DNA of 64,000 bases from Dyella choica. GTDB taxonomy: Bacteria > Pseudomonadota > Gammaproteobacteria > Xanthomonadales > Rhodanobacteraceae. Shown here one piece after another: positions 37,180 through 46,141 of this stretch. Positions within the stretch are counted from its first letter, which is position 1; each line of letters opens with the position of its first letter. The notes under the pieces were generated by a model. That model saw nothing but the letters and a program-made list of their open reading frames with translations. It had not been told where the DNA came from and searched no databases. The stretch spans positions 124,001 through 188,000 of the forward strand of contig NZ_RYYV01000008.1 in assembly GCF_003977665.1 (NCBI RefSeq), given 5' to 3'. The translations under genes and the position numbers were made by a program.

Positions 37180-39783
37180 GTGGAGCAGCAAGGCGGGGCC
37201 GAAGTCCTTAGCCAAGAAGACGCCCTGAGCCGGCCCGGTCCGGCATGGTTGCGCCGGTTCATCGGCCCGATCCTGTCGGTGCTGATGCTGTGCCTGGCGC
37301 TGTGGGCGCTGTACCGGCTGGCCGGCGAAGTAAGCTATCACCAGGTGGGCGAGTACATGCACCGCCTGCGCCGCGGGCGTATTGGCCAGGCCATCGTGCT
37401 GACCGCGCTCGGCTATGCGGTCATGCCCCTGTACGACCTATTTGCGCTTAGCGCGATCGGCCGCAAGCTGCCGAAACCGCGCGTGGCGCTGATCTCCTTC
37501 ATCAGCTACGCCTTCAGCAATACCCTGGGCATGGCGATGCTGGTGTCCGGTTCGATCCGTTATCGCTTCTATATCCAGGCTGGCCTGTCGACGCTGGACG
37601 TGGCCAAGGTGGTGCTGTTCTGCACGATCAGCTTCTGGCTCGGCCTGTTCGCCATCACTGGTGTGACCCTGTTGCTGGTACCGATTCCGCTGGGCTTGCC
37701 GCTTGCCCACTGGCGTCTGCTGTTGGGTGTTGGGTTGTGCCTGATCCCCCTGCTCTGGCTGGCAGGCAGTGCATTGCTGCGTCGCCCGGTCAAACTGTGG
37801 CGTTGGAAAGTGCAACTGCCGTCGCTCTCGGTGGGATTGCGCCAGGTGTTCGTCGGCGCACTTGACTGGGGCCTCGCGGCCGCCGTGCTGTACGCACTGA
37901 TGCCCGATTCGCTGGGGCTGCATTTCGGTTCGTTCCTGGCGATCTTCGCGCTGGCACAAATCGCCGGCCTGATCAGCCACGTGCCGGGTGGCCTGGGCGT
38001 CTTCGAGGCCATGATGCTGGCGGGCTTCGGTGCCACCGGCAACCAGGCCTTGTCCGCGCCGATCCTCGGTGCGCTCGCAGCTTATCGCGGCGTCTACTAC
38101 TTGCTGCCGCTGTGTGCGGCTACGGTGGCCGTCGTGATTCGCGAAGCCCGAGGACTACGGCAGGCAGCTCTGCTTACACCGTGGTTCAACGGCATCCTGC
38201 CACCGTTCTTCGCGGGTCTCACGCTGGTATCCGGCGCGGTGCTGCTGTTCTCCGGCGCCACCGCGGTCCTGCCGGGGCGCCTGGAGCTGTTGAGCGACCT
38301 GTTGCCGCTGCAGGTGATGGAGGTTTCGCATTTCCTCAACAGCGTGATCGGCATGTCGCTGTTGATTCTGGCGCGCGGCCTGCAGCGCCGGCTCGATGCG
38401 GCGTATTGGTTGACGCTGGTGCTGTTGTTGGCCGGCGCGGTGGCTTCGCTGCTCAAAGGCATCGACTACGAAGAGGCCGGCTTGCTGATTCTGCTGGCGG
38501 TAGCGCTCGCGCCTGCGCATCGCCTGTTCTATCGCCGGGCGTCGCTATTCGAGATGACCTTCTCGTTCGGCTGGCTGCTCGCCTGCGCCACGGTGCTGGG
38601 CTGCACGGTGTGGCTGGTGCTTTTCAGCTACCAGCACGTGGAATACCGCAACGATCTGTGGTGGCAATTCAGCTTCTATCACGGCAATGCGCCGCGCGCA
38701 TTGCGCGCCCTGGTGGGTGCGGCCGGCGTGGCGTTCCTGTTTGCTCTCACCACGCTGATCCGCTCCGCACGCTCCCGTCCCATCCCGCCCGGCGACGCGG
38801 AACTGGCGCGCGCCATACCGCTGATCAAGCAGTTCCATTCCGCACAGGCGCATCTGGCGCTGATGGGCGACAAGAGCCTGCTATTCGATCCCGAAGCTCA
38901 GGCCTTCATCATGTATAGCATCGAGGGACGCAGTTGGGTGGCGATGGGCGACCCGGTCGGCTGCGATGACCGCGCACGGCAGGAACTGGTGTGGACGTTC
39001 CGCGAGCGCTGCGAGCGGGCCGGCGGCTGGCCGGTGTTCTACCAGGTGAACCCGGACGATCTGGATCTGTATCTCGAAGTGGGCATGAGCTTGCTGAAGA
39101 TCGGCGAAGAGGCACGCGTCCGGCTGGAACAGTTCAACCTCGACGGCAAATCGAAGAAAGTCCTGCGCAACACCGTGAACAAGCTCGTGCGCGAGGGCAT
39201 GCGGCTTGAGATCGTGCCGCTCGAACAAACGCCTGCGCTATTGCGGCAACTGAAGCCGATCTCCGACGCGTGGCTGCGCGAAAAGCGCGTGCGCGAAAAA
39301 GGCTTCTCGCTCGGCGCCTTCGACGAACGGTATCTCTCACGCACACCGATGGCCGTGGTGTGGCAGGACGACAAGCCGGTGGCCTTTGCCAACCTGTTCC
39401 TCACCGAAAGCATGGAAGAAGCCTCGGTGGACCTGATGCGTTTTCTGCCCGATGCGCCGCCAGGCCTGATGGACTACCTGTTCGTGGAACTGATGCAGTG
39501 GTCCAAGGCGCAGGGCTATCGCTGGTTCAACCTCGGCATGGCGCCGTTGTCGGGCCTGCAGAGCCGCCGCCAGGCACCGCTGTGGAACCGTTTCGGCGCG
39601 CTCATTTTCGGCCGTGGCGAGCGCTTCTATAATTTCCAGGGCCTGCATCGCTACAAGGACAAGTTCGACCCGGAGTGGGAGCCGCGTTACCTGGCTGCTC
39701 CGGGCGGAATTGCCTTGCCGGTGGTGCTCACCAATGTCGCCAGCCTGATCTCGGGCGGCCTGAGCGGAGTCGTGCGTCGATGA
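37180..39783 (+). CDS. mprF: MprF-like phosphatidylglycerol aminoacyltransferase/flippase
   Basis: About 867 residues. The N-terminal 500 residues form a polytopic flippase domain (for example LISFISYAFSNTLGMAMLVS). The cytoplasmic C-terminal GNAT-like DUF2156 domain follows (KSLLFDPEAQAFIMYSIEGR, then KSKKVLRNTVNKLVREGM and GYRWFNLGMAPLSGL). It transfers Lys or Ala from tRNA to phosphatidylglycerol and lowers surface negative charge, giving resistance to cationic peptides. GTG start supported by GAGAGG eight bases upstream. Overlaps virJ by four bases (ATGA), which indicates translational coupling. Which amino acid is used cannot be told from sequence alone. Confidence 0.9.
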   Translation: MEQQGGAEVLSQEDALSRPGPAWLRRFIGPILSVLMLCLALWALYRLAGEVSYHQVGEYMHRLRRGRIGQAIVLTALGYAVMPLYDLFALSAIGRKLPKPRVALISFISYAFSNTLGMAMLVSGSIRYRFYIQAGLSTLDVAKVVLFCTISFWLGLFAITGVTLLLVPIPLGLPLAHWRLLLGVGLCLIPLLWLAGSALLRRPVKLWRWKVQLPSLSVGLRQVFVGALDWGLAAAVLYALMPDSLGLHFGSFLAIFALAQIAGLISHVPGGLGVFEAMMLAGFGATGNQALSAPILGALAAYRGVYYLLPLCAATVAVVIREARGLRQAALLTPWFNGILPPFFAGLTLVSGAVLLFSGATAVLPGRLELLSDLLPLQVMEVSHFLNSVIGMSLLILARGLQRRLDAAYWLTLVLLLAGAVASLLKGIDYEEAGLLILLAVALAPAHRLFYRRASLFEMTFSFGWLLACATVLGCTVWLVLFSYQHVEYRNDLWWQFSFYHGNAPRALRALVGAAGVAFLFALTTLIRSARSRPIPPGDAELARAIPLIKQFHSAQAHLALMGDKSLLFDPEAQAFIMYSIEGRSWVAMGDPVGCDDRARQELVWTFRERCERAGGWPVFYQVNPDDLDLYLEVGMSLLKIGEEARVRLEQFNLDGKSKKVLRNTVNKLVREGMRLEIVPLEQTPALLRQLKPISDAWLREKRVREKGFSLGAFDERYLSRTPMAVVWQDDKPVAFANLFLTESMEEASVDLMRFLPDAPPGLMDYLFVELMQWSKAQGYRWFNLGMAPLSGLQSRRQAPLWNRFGALIFGRGERFYNFQGLHRYKDKFDPEWEPRYLAAPGGIALPVVLTNVASLISGGLSGVVRR

Positions 39784-40562
39784 AGTTGCGTATTGCCGTC
39801 GTGGTAACCGTGCTGGCAATCATCGCAGCCGTGATCATCTGGAAACCCTTTCCCCATCCCAGCCTGGATGATGCTTCCGTCAAGCTGATGCCAGACACGC
39901 CGGCGCCGGCCGGCCACGACGACGTGATGGCGATCTTCTATTCCGGCGACGGCGGCTGGCGCGATCTGGACCAGCAACTGGGCAAGCGCCTGCAAGCGCA
40001 CGGTGTGCCGGTGCTCGGCATCAGCTGCCTGGACTACTACTGGCGCCTGCGTTCGGCGGACGAATCGGCACGCGACCTGGATGCCCTGATCACCCGGTAC
40101 GCCACCCAGTGGCACAAGCAAAAGGTGTGGCTGATCGGCTTTTCGTTCGGCGCGGACGTACTGCCGACCATCATCAACAAGCTCAGTCCTGAGAACCGCG
40201 CGCGCATCACGCAGCTGGTGCTGCTCTCGCCCAGCCAGGACGTGAACTTCGAGATCGAGATGGAAGGCTACATCATGATGCGCGAGAACTGGCTGAAGAC
40301 GCACCTGCAGGAAATCAAGCAGTGGGTCCATCCGGTGCAGCACTATCCGGCTCTGCCGCCGATCGATGCGCTGCAAGCGAAGCCGCCGCTGGTCTGCTAT
40401 TACGGGCGCGACGATGGCGACGACACGGTATGCAACGATCCGAAGCTGCCGAAGTGGGTGAAGGTGTACGTGAAACCGGGCGACCATCACTTCGACTACA
40501 ACTACGACGGGCTGGCGATGCAGATGATCGCCGATTTGCCGAAGAATCCATCCTCGCCGTAA
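39780..40562 (+). CDS. VirJ/AcvB-family hydrolase, probable aminoacyl-phospholipid hydrolase
   Basis: About 260 residues. An N-terminal membrane anchor or signal (LRIAVVVTVLAIIAAVII) puts the domain in the periplasm. Alpha/beta hydrolase features: IFYSGDGGWRDLDQQ near the N-terminus, nucleophile elbow LIGFSFGADVLP, Asp in GRDDGDD and His in KPGDHHFDY. In Agrobacterium AcvB and Pseudomonas PA0919 such proteins hydrolyse lysyl- or alanyl-phosphatidylglycerol made by the neighbouring MprF homologue. The ATGA overlap with mprF strongly supports the same role here. Confidence 0.85.
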   Translation: MKLRIAVVVTVLAIIAAVIIWKPFPHPSLDDASVKLMPDTPAPAGHDDVMAIFYSGDGGWRDLDQQLGKRLQAHGVPVLGISCLDYYWRLRSADESARDLDALITRYATQWHKQKVWLIGFSFGADVLPTIINKLSPENRARITQLVLLSPSQDVNFEIEMEGYIMMRENWLKTHLQEIKQWVHPVQHYPALPPIDALQAKPPLVCYYGRDDGDDTVCNDPKLPKWVKVYVKPGDHHFDYNYDGLAMQMIADLPKNPSSP

Positions 40563-40565
40563 TCC

Positions 40566-40637
40566 GTAGGTTGGGGTGCAAACCCCAACATCGCGCGGCA
40601 TGGAGATGGCAATGCTGGGGTTTGCACCCCAGCCTAC
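40566..40637. repeat. GTAGG(C/T)TGGGG-type palindromic repeat overlapping a stop codon
   Basis: GTAGGTTGGGGTGCAAACCC inverted against GGGTTTGCACCCCAGCCTAC. Its right outer arm provides, on the minus strand, the TAG stop of the aspartyl-protease gene (40634-40636). Confidence 0.9.
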
Positions 40638-42499
40638 GGGCTTTCGCGCAAAACGAGGGTATACGTGCGTGTCGCATGGCCACGTATCACGCTCAACACC
40701 AAACGCGAGCCAGCGGGCTGCTCCGCAATCCGGCGCAGTTGATCAAGATCGATACGGCTGGCCGGCTCGCCGTTGAGTGCCGTAACCTGATCGCCCGTCC
40801 GCAAGCCTGCTGCGGCGGCCGGCGAGCCAGGCACCAGACTGGAAACCACCAAGGCTTCGTGGCTCATCCGATCCAGCCCCATGCCGGAATAGCCATGGCG
40901 AGGCGACGAGGCGAAACGCTGACCCTGTTCCAGGTAGAGCCGCCGATGCTCGTAGTCAAAGGTGAGTACGAAGCGCGAAAGCACGTCGTAACCGATATTG
41001 CCGGCCAGTACGCTGGAGGCGAACACGCCCTTTGCGGGAGCCGCGAAGCTGGTCAACGGGTGCGAGATCACGAAAGGCCCCAGCGCCAGGCTGTCCACAT
41101 AAGCTTCGGACAGCCCGATCTTGCCGCCCGCGCCACGCGCTTGCGAAGCGATCACTGGCCCTCGCTTGCCAATACCATGCGCTTTCGCAAAAGGCTCGAA
41201 CACGGTCAAGCCGCCGGAATCGCCGCTATCAAGCGAGAACACACCGGGCACACCGTCGACTTTCGCCTTGAGCTGCGGCGTGCGCTCGTTGAAAACCAGC
41301 GGCAGCGAGGCTTGCTCCGGCACAGCTTGAAATGCCTGAATCGCGGTAAAGCCAAGCGTGTGGTGGTCGTAGTCGATACGCGTAACGAAACGGCGCAACA
41401 GTTCATAACCGATCAGGCCTGCGATGGGTTCCCGTTCACCGCGATCGGTCAGCAACGGCGGCAGCGCAACGATCAGGAAGCGCTGCTCGTCCAACTCCAC
41501 CCTGCCCAACCGGTAGCTTTTCACCTGCGCCACTTGCATCGACTGCGTGGCTTCACCTACGCCTTGCACGGCCAAATGTCCTGCACCATCAATACCGAGC
41601 TTGTGCGCCGCCGCCGGAGTGAGCAGATTGAGGCCACCGGTATCCAGGAGGAACGGCAGTGGCTTTTCACCGTTGATGGAAACATCCACCATGATCAGGC
41701 CGCCATAGGGCGTAAACGGCACGGTCGCGAAGGGGGCATCCTGATCGATATGCGCATCGTGCATACTGGAAGCTGGCCGCTGGAAATGATCGTCCTGCGC
41801 CTGGTCAGAGGCCGTCACCTGCTGCAGGTGAATCGTAGTGTCGTACTGCGCATCGCCGTTACCGATACGTTGAAGGTAAGGCAGCAGCACTCCTGCTACT
41901 GGCTGGTAGTCGCCATACCAGGTGGTTTCCGTGCCGCCATCGTCCGTCTGCTTGACGATGTGGTCGATCAGATGGCGATGCGCATCCACCCATAGCTCGA
42001 AACCCGATCCGCCTTGGGGAACGATGTGAATGACGTCGTAAGCATGCCCCGCAGCCTCGCGCACTGCCACGAAGCGGATGCTGGCCGGATCGAAGGACGT
42101 CGCATGCAGCCACCCTTGACGCACGATATACGCGTCGGTCGCCACTTCGCGTTCGGCCTGGATCGACTCCCGTACCGACACCATCGATTTTTCGTCCAGG
42201 AACCAGCCAAGGCGGCCGTCATAACCCTCACCGGCGGCGACGCCCCCAAGCGTGTCGTAGCTGGCATAGCGACCTTGCCGCAAATCGTTCGATTGCCGCC
42301 ATGCGCCCGACTGTCCGCCTTGCGCTAGCGTGCCCTGCAGATCGAGTTCGGCCAGTGCATCCCAACGGGCTCCGCCGGTCGCAGTCTTCACGGCAGCCAG
42401 AATGGCCGCGCTTTTTTCGTCCGCCGCGGCCCTGGCCTCAAGAAATGGATTCAGCAGTAGCGAGGCGATCGCAATCAGCCATAACAGCTTGCAAACCAT
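40634..42499 (-). CDS. Retropepsin-like aspartyl protease with PDZ domain
   Basis: About 621 residues with a signal peptide (LLWLIAIASLLLNPFLEARA). The N-terminal 260 residues resemble an outer-membrane lipoprotein-sorting (LolA/LolB-like) beta fold. Two retropepsin-type halves follow: FLLDTGGLNLLT with the first catalytic Asp, and FSLDSGDSGGLTV with the second. A C-terminal PDZ segment (VPGSPAAAAGLRTGDQVTAL) completes it. Probably a periplasmic protease; substrate unknown. The ATG at 42499 has GGAG six bases upstream; an ATG five codons earlier (42514) is possible. The stop is donated by the repeat. Confidence 0.8.
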   Translation of the reverse strand: MVCKLLWLIAIASLLLNPFLEARAAADEKSAAILAAVKTATGGARWDALAELDLQGTLAQGGQSGAWRQSNDLRQGRYASYDTLGGVAAGEGYDGRLGWFLDEKSMVSVRESIQAEREVATDAYIVRQGWLHATSFDPASIRFVAVREAAGHAYDVIHIVPQGGSGFELWVDAHRHLIDHIVKQTDDGGTETTWYGDYQPVAGVLLPYLQRIGNGDAQYDTTIHLQQVTASDQAQDDHFQRPASSMHDAHIDQDAPFATVPFTPYGGLIMVDVSINGEKPLPFLLDTGGLNLLTPAAAHKLGIDGAGHLAVQGVGEATQSMQVAQVKSYRLGRVELDEQRFLIVALPPLLTDRGEREPIAGLIGYELLRRFVTRIDYDHHTLGFTAIQAFQAVPEQASLPLVFNERTPQLKAKVDGVPGVFSLDSGDSGGLTVFEPFAKAHGIGKRGPVIASQARGAGGKIGLSEAYVDSLALGPFVISHPLTSFAAPAKGVFASSVLAGNIGYDVLSRFVLTFDYEHRRLYLEQGQRFASSPRHGYSGMGLDRMSHEALVVSSLVPGSPAAAAGLRTGDQVTALNGEPASRIDLDQLRRIAEQPAGSRLVLSVIRGHATRTYTLVLRESP

Positions 42500-42539
42500 C
42501 GATTTCTCCGACATGGTGGCGAGAGCGCCATCCTGGGAG

Positions 42540-42568
42540 AAAAGTTTATTGTTTTACATTAAACTTTT
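42540..42568 (+). promoter_or_regulatory. AT-rich inverted repeat, putative operator of the DUF2975/XRE pair
   Basis: Perfect nine-base arms AAAAGTTTA (42540-42548) and TAAACTTTT (42560-42568) flank an 11-base spacer, ending 11 bases before the DUF2975 start. It stands out from the GC-rich surroundings and is a likely binding site for the XRE protein encoded in the same operon; a role for the divergent protease gene is also possible. Confidence 0.6.
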
Positions 42569-42579
42569 GATACTTTACG

Positions 42580-43113
42580 ATGAAAATTAACTGTGATAAG
42601 GCCAGCCGCAAGGCGCGCTGGCTGCGTTATGCCGCCATCGCCATGATGGCGGTCGTTGCGGCTACCGACGTCGCCCTGAGTTGGCTAGGCATGGGCAAGC
42701 ACGAGCTGGCATGGATCAGCTTGCACGCGGAAACTCCCACGGCTCTGGCCGGTCACTCCAAGCTGGCCCTGCTCGACGCCCTGGTGATTTCGTTGTTTTT
42801 CCTGTACGCGCTCTACCGGCTCGTACGCCTGATGCGCCGGTTCGAGCAAGGTGACTTCTACAGCCTGAGCACCACTCGGCATCTGCGTGCTTTCGCCTGC
42901 GCACTGCTTCTTGGCACGCTCGCGGGCTGCGCGTTGCCGGCCGTGGAAATCGCCATCGCGCGCCTTGCCGGCCTGAGCAACGCGCACGCCGTCTCGATCG
43001 ACTTGGATGCATCGGACGTATGGATGCTGTTGATCAGCACCGTGTTCTTCGTCATCGCGTGGATCCTGGGCGAAGCCCGCCAGCTGGCCGAAGACAATCA
43101 ACTCATCGTCTGA
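42580..43113 (+). CDS. DUF2975 membrane protein
   Basis: About 177 residues with four predicted transmembrane helices (YAAIAMMAVVAATDVALSW; LALLDALVISLFFLYALYRL; AFACALLLGTLAGCALPAVE; WMLLISTVFFVIAWILGEA). The segment RLVRLMRRFEQGDFYS before the third helix and the final EARQLAEDNQLIV are hallmarks of DUF2975. It is immediately followed by a small XRE regulator, the usual partner in this family. Function unknown; possibly a membrane regulator of the HTH protein. Confidence 0.85.
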   Translation: MKINCDKASRKARWLRYAAIAMMAVVAATDVALSWLGMGKHELAWISLHAETPTALAGHSKLALLDALVISLFFLYALYRLVRLMRRFEQGDFYSLSTTRHLRAFACALLLGTLAGCALPAVEIAIARLAGLSNAHAVSIDLDASDVWMLLISTVFFVIAWILGEARQLAEDNQLIV

Positions 43114-43116
43114 ACC

Positions 43117-43356
43117 ATGCCGATCATCGTAAATCTCGACGTCATGCTCGCACGCCGCAAGATCAAGTCGCGCGAACTCGCCGCCTACATCGGCATTACC
43201 GAACAGAACTTGTCCTTGCTGAAGTCCGGAAAAGTACGCGGGATCCGTTTCGGCACCCTTGAGCGCATCTGTGCCTATCTCGATTGCCAGCCCGGCGACC
43301 TGCTGGAATTCCGATCCGATGGCATGCCCGAACGCGAAGCATCGGAAGCGGATTGA
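43117..43356 (+). CDS. Small XRE/Cro-family HTH regulator (YozG-like)
   Basis: A 79-residue DNA-binding protein. The HTH core is SRELAAYIGITEQNLSLLKS, then IRFGTLERICAYLDCQPGDL, typical of YozG-type regulators paired with DUF2975 proteins. It begins three bases after the DUF2975 stop, so the two are cotranscribed. It probably represses its own operon through the AT-rich inverted repeat upstream. Confidence 0.88.
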   Translation: MPIIVNLDVMLARRKIKSRELAAYIGITEQNLSLLKSGKVRGIRFGTLERICAYLDCQPGDLLEFRSDGMPEREASEAD

Positions 43357-43572
43357 TGCGTGGCTTTGGACAAAAGCTTCATCTGTGTTGACCTTCCAGA
43401 CGCCGGGTCGCCTACCGCGCCTCTACAAACAACACGCACGATTTTCACTAATCTGTATCGCCTGGACAGCGAGTACGTCACAGCACGCCTCGTTCACGGC
43501 TGCACTGGTCGAATCGACAATGCCGAGCGCGCTACCGCGGCGGCCATTTCCTCGATTTGCACGGAGATTGCG

Positions 43573-43746
43573 ATGCTTTATTGGGCCGCCGTAATTTTCA
43601 TCATCGCCATCTGCATCGCCGTATTCGGTTTTGTTGGCATCGCCGCCGGGGCGGCAAGTATTGCGAAGATCCTGGTCATCCTGTTCGTCATTTTGTTCGT
43701 GTTGTCGCTGATCGTCAGCGGCATACGCCGGAGGCCTCGTTCGTAA
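43573..43746 (+). CDS. DUF1328 (YtjA-like) small membrane protein
   Basis: A 57-residue protein made almost entirely of two hydrophobic helices (MLYWAAVIFIIAICIAVFGF; AKILVILFVILFVLSLIVSG) separated by a Gly/Ala turn and ending in basic residues. This is the DUF1328/YtjA pattern; the family is often linked to envelope or osmotic stress, function unknown. The ATG at 43573 has GGAG six bases upstream; the longer frame starting at 43360 is not credible. Confidence 0.85.
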   Translation: MLYWAAVIFIIAICIAVFGFVGIAAGAASIAKILVILFVILFVLSLIVSGIRRRPRS

Positions 43747-43749
43747 CTC

Positions 43750-43815
43750 GTAGCTGGGATGGAAATCCCCGCATCAGGTGCCGCGAGGAAAGCTGGGATT
43801 CTCATCCCAGCCTAC
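43750..43815. repeat. GTAGCTGGG-type palindromic repeat, degenerate left arm
   Basis: GTAGCTGGGATGGAAATCCC has lost one or two bases relative to other copies; the right arm GCTGGGATTCTCATCCCAGC leads to CCTAC. It follows the DUF1328 stop codon by three bases. Confidence 0.8.
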
Positions 43816-43866
43816 GCGCATCCGGAAACTCATGCAGACCTATACATGGAACAGGTCAGAGCACCC

Positions 43867-44706
43867 CTAGCGGCTACGAAACAACGCCACGCTGCCACGA
43901 TGGCTGACGGCCTCCATCATCAGCCACGGCTCCCTGGCGAGTATCTCAGTGCAAGGCCCCAACGTGCAAAGCCGAATCCCGCGGCCTTCGGCTTCATGCT
44001 TGAGCATATCCAGCACGGCACGCAAAATCGTGCCGGTGAACGGCGTATACAAATAGAACACAGTGCCTTCCGACAAGCGCGCAAGTCGCACGTCCTGCTC
44101 GATGAAAGCAGCGTTGCGCAGATTCAGAGCCTGTGCGCATTGCCGCGCGCTAGCCACGTAAGCAGCTTGCAATTCGATGCCCAGGCAACGGGCAGGTGTG
44201 CAGACGGCCGTCAGCAGCGTGACGTGGCCCAGTCCTGAACCGAGATCGATGACCGTGTCCTGGTCACCGATCGAGGCGCGCGCGATGAAGTCGAAGATGT
44301 GGCGCGCCGGTGTCGGCTGGTAGAAAACCATCTCGGCGCCAAGCTCGGGTACATCGCCCGGCTCCGCAAGATCGAGTACGCCGCTGACCAACGCATCGAG
44401 CAGGTCGTAGCTTTCCTCGTCGCCATGCCGGGGCATCGCCGCAGCCCATTGCAGCAAGCTGTTTGCTCCCTGGCCGTGCCGGATGTCTGCGCGAATGACG
44501 TCATAGAGCCGGCGATTGGTCGCCTCCAGCTCGATCATCAAGGCTTCGCCGCGCTTTTGCAGCGATGGTTCCAGGCAATCGCCGGCATGCACGAAAGCAC
44601 GCTCCCATTGCTCCTGCATGTCGATGCGGCGGCCCAGCTGGTGCGGCTCGCGCCAGCTTTGATCCTGTAGCATCTCGTCAAGCCGTTGCTGCAAGCCGGT
44701 ATCCAT
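43867..44706 (-). CDS. Class I SAM-dependent methyltransferase
   Basis: About 279 residues. The N-terminal half is helical. The SAM-binding motif I is TVIDLGSGLGHVTLL, with an acidic residue at the end of beta2 (CLGIELQAAY) and EQDVRLA at motif II/III; FYLYTPFTG replaces the NPPY-type motif, so an N6-adenine target is not indicated. The ATG at 44706 is preferred to a TTG one codon earlier. Divergent from a GNAT gene with 21 bases between the starts. Substrate unknown. Confidence 0.75.
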   Translation of the reverse strand: MDTGLQQRLDEMLQDQSWREPHQLGRRIDMQEQWERAFVHAGDCLEPSLQKRGEALMIELEATNRRLYDVIRADIRHGQGANSLLQWAAAMPRHGDEESYDLLDALVSGVLDLAEPGDVPELGAEMVFYQPTPARHIFDFIARASIGDQDTVIDLGSGLGHVTLLTAVCTPARCLGIELQAAYVASARQCAQALNLRNAAFIEQDVRLARLSEGTVFYLYTPFTGTILRAVLDMLKHEAEGRGIRLCTLGPCTEILAREPWLMMEAVSHRGSVALFRSR

Positions 44707-44727
44707 CAAGCCATCCAGGAACGTAAC

Positions 44728-45189
44728 GTGGGCAAGCCCTTCACCATCAGGCCGGTGCGACCGGCGGATTTTTCCGGCTGGCTGCCATTATGGCAAAGCT
44801 ACAACGCTTTCTACGGCAGAACTGGCGCAACCGCGCTGCCTGCACAGATCACGCAATCGACGTGGCAGCGCTTCTTCGACGCCTATGAACCCGTACATGC
44901 ACTGATCGCCGAACGCGATGGACGCCTGCTTGGACTGGCTCATTACCTGCTCCATCGCAGCACCATCCAGCTCGAACCGAGCTGCTATCTGCAGGACCTG
45001 TTCACCGAGGATTCGGCCCGTGGCTCAGGGATCGGCCGTGCGCTGATCGAAGCGGTCTACCAGGCCGCCTCGGAAACCGGCTGCCGGCGCGTGTATTGGC
45101 AGACGCATGAATCGAACGCCGCCGCCATGTTGCTTTACGACCAACTCGCGGAAAAATCGGGCTTTATCGTCTACCGCAAGTTCCTATGA
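44728..45189 (+). CDS. GNAT-family N-acetyltransferase
   Basis: About 153 residues. N-terminal FTIRPVRPADFSGWLPLWQ is the first GNAT strand-helix; the acetyl-CoA loop is ARGSGIGRALIEAVYQAA, and NAAAMLLYDQLAEKSGFIVY is the late hallmark. A GTG start at 44728 is favoured because AGGAA lies six bases before it; a TTG at 44686 would overlap the divergent methyltransferase start. Substrate unknown. Confidence 0.83.
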   Translation: MGKPFTIRPVRPADFSGWLPLWQSYNAFYGRTGATALPAQITQSTWQRFFDAYEPVHALIAERDGRLLGLAHYLLHRSTIQLEPSCYLQDLFTEDSARGSGIGRALIEAVYQAASETGCRRVYWQTHESNAAAMLLYDQLAEKSGFIVYRKFL

Positions 45190-45204
45190 ATCCCTGTTCG
45201 CATT

Positions 45205-46083
45205 TTACGAACGAGCTCGCCGCAACCATTCGAGCAATTGCGCCAGTACCTGGTGCCGCCCCGTTTCGGTTTCATTGAACAGCTCGTGGAACAGGGTATC
45301 GAAAAACCGGCTGGTCAACTGCTTGCCGGCCCAGGCTCCATTGGAAAAATCGCGACTGCCGGAGGGGTCCACCAGACGATCGCTGCCGGCGGCCAGCAAT
45401 AAGGTCGGCACGTGCAGACGCCAGGCTTCGGCGATACACGATACGCCGGTACGGAAAATGAAATCGGCCAAGCGCGGGGTTATCCAGCGCACGCACAGCG
45501 GATCGTTGCGATAATCCTCGATCACCTTGGTGTCGTGCGACAGCCCGTCGAACGGCAAACCGTTGCGCAATGGCAGATTCGGTAGCACGGGCGTGAGTAC
45601 GGCCGCCAGGCGGCGCAGCCATGGCGCAGCATAGGAGCGCAAGGCGGGAGAGGAAAGCACCAGTCCAGGCGGCTCTACGCGGCCATCGAGCACCGCACGC
45701 AACGCGATCAGCCCACCCATGCTGTGGCCAAGCAGGAGCGGCGGCCTACCCAGGCTGGCCGCGTAATGCGCGTAGACAGTGGCAAGATCCCGTAGCAGAT
45801 CGTCGCCTTGCCGCAAGGCGCCCCGCTGGCCTGGCGTACGTCCATGACCGCGCTGATCGTAACTGCGTACGGCGTAGCCATGCGTGAGAAACCACTGCGC
45901 CAGCGCCTCGTAGCGTCCGCTGTGCTCGCCAAGCCCGTGCACGATCAACACCGCATCGTGTGCGGGATGCCGTGGCCAGTCACGCAAAAACAGCCGCTGC
46001 CCGTCGGCCATGGTCAGCCAGGCCGCACCATCGCTGGTTTTGCCGCCACCGGCCATCGACTCCACCCTTGCCTGTCGCTGCAT
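45205..46083 (-). CDS. Lysophospholipase / monoacylglycerol-lipase-like hydrolase
   Basis: About 292 residues, alpha/beta hydrolase of the serine-aminopeptidase S33 (Hydrolase_4) group. HGLGEHSGRYEALA contains the oxyanion HG motif, LLLGHSMGGLIAL the nucleophile Ser, AGSDRLVDPSGS the Asp, and LFHELFNE the His. No obvious signal peptide, so likely cytoplasmic or peripheral. Convergent with the GNAT gene, 15 bases between stops. Exact lipid substrate unknown. Confidence 0.83.
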   Translation of the reverse strand: MQRQARVESMAGGGKTSDGAAWLTMADGQRLFLRDWPRHPAHDAVLIVHGLGEHSGRYEALAQWFLTHGYAVRSYDQRGHGRTPGQRGALRQGDDLLRDLATVYAHYAASLGRPPLLLGHSMGGLIALRAVLDGRVEPPGLVLSSPALRSYAAPWLRRLAAVLTPVLPNLPLRNGLPFDGLSHDTKVIEDYRNDPLCVRWITPRLADFIFRTGVSCIAEAWRLHVPTLLLAAGSDRLVDPSGSRDFSNGAWAGKQLTSRFFDTLFHELFNETETGRHQVLAQLLEWLRRARS

Positions 46084-46141
46084 AGCAGTCCCCTTGTTGG
46101 CCTGCGTACATTAGCCTTTGGCGGAAGGTCTGAGAACCGGG

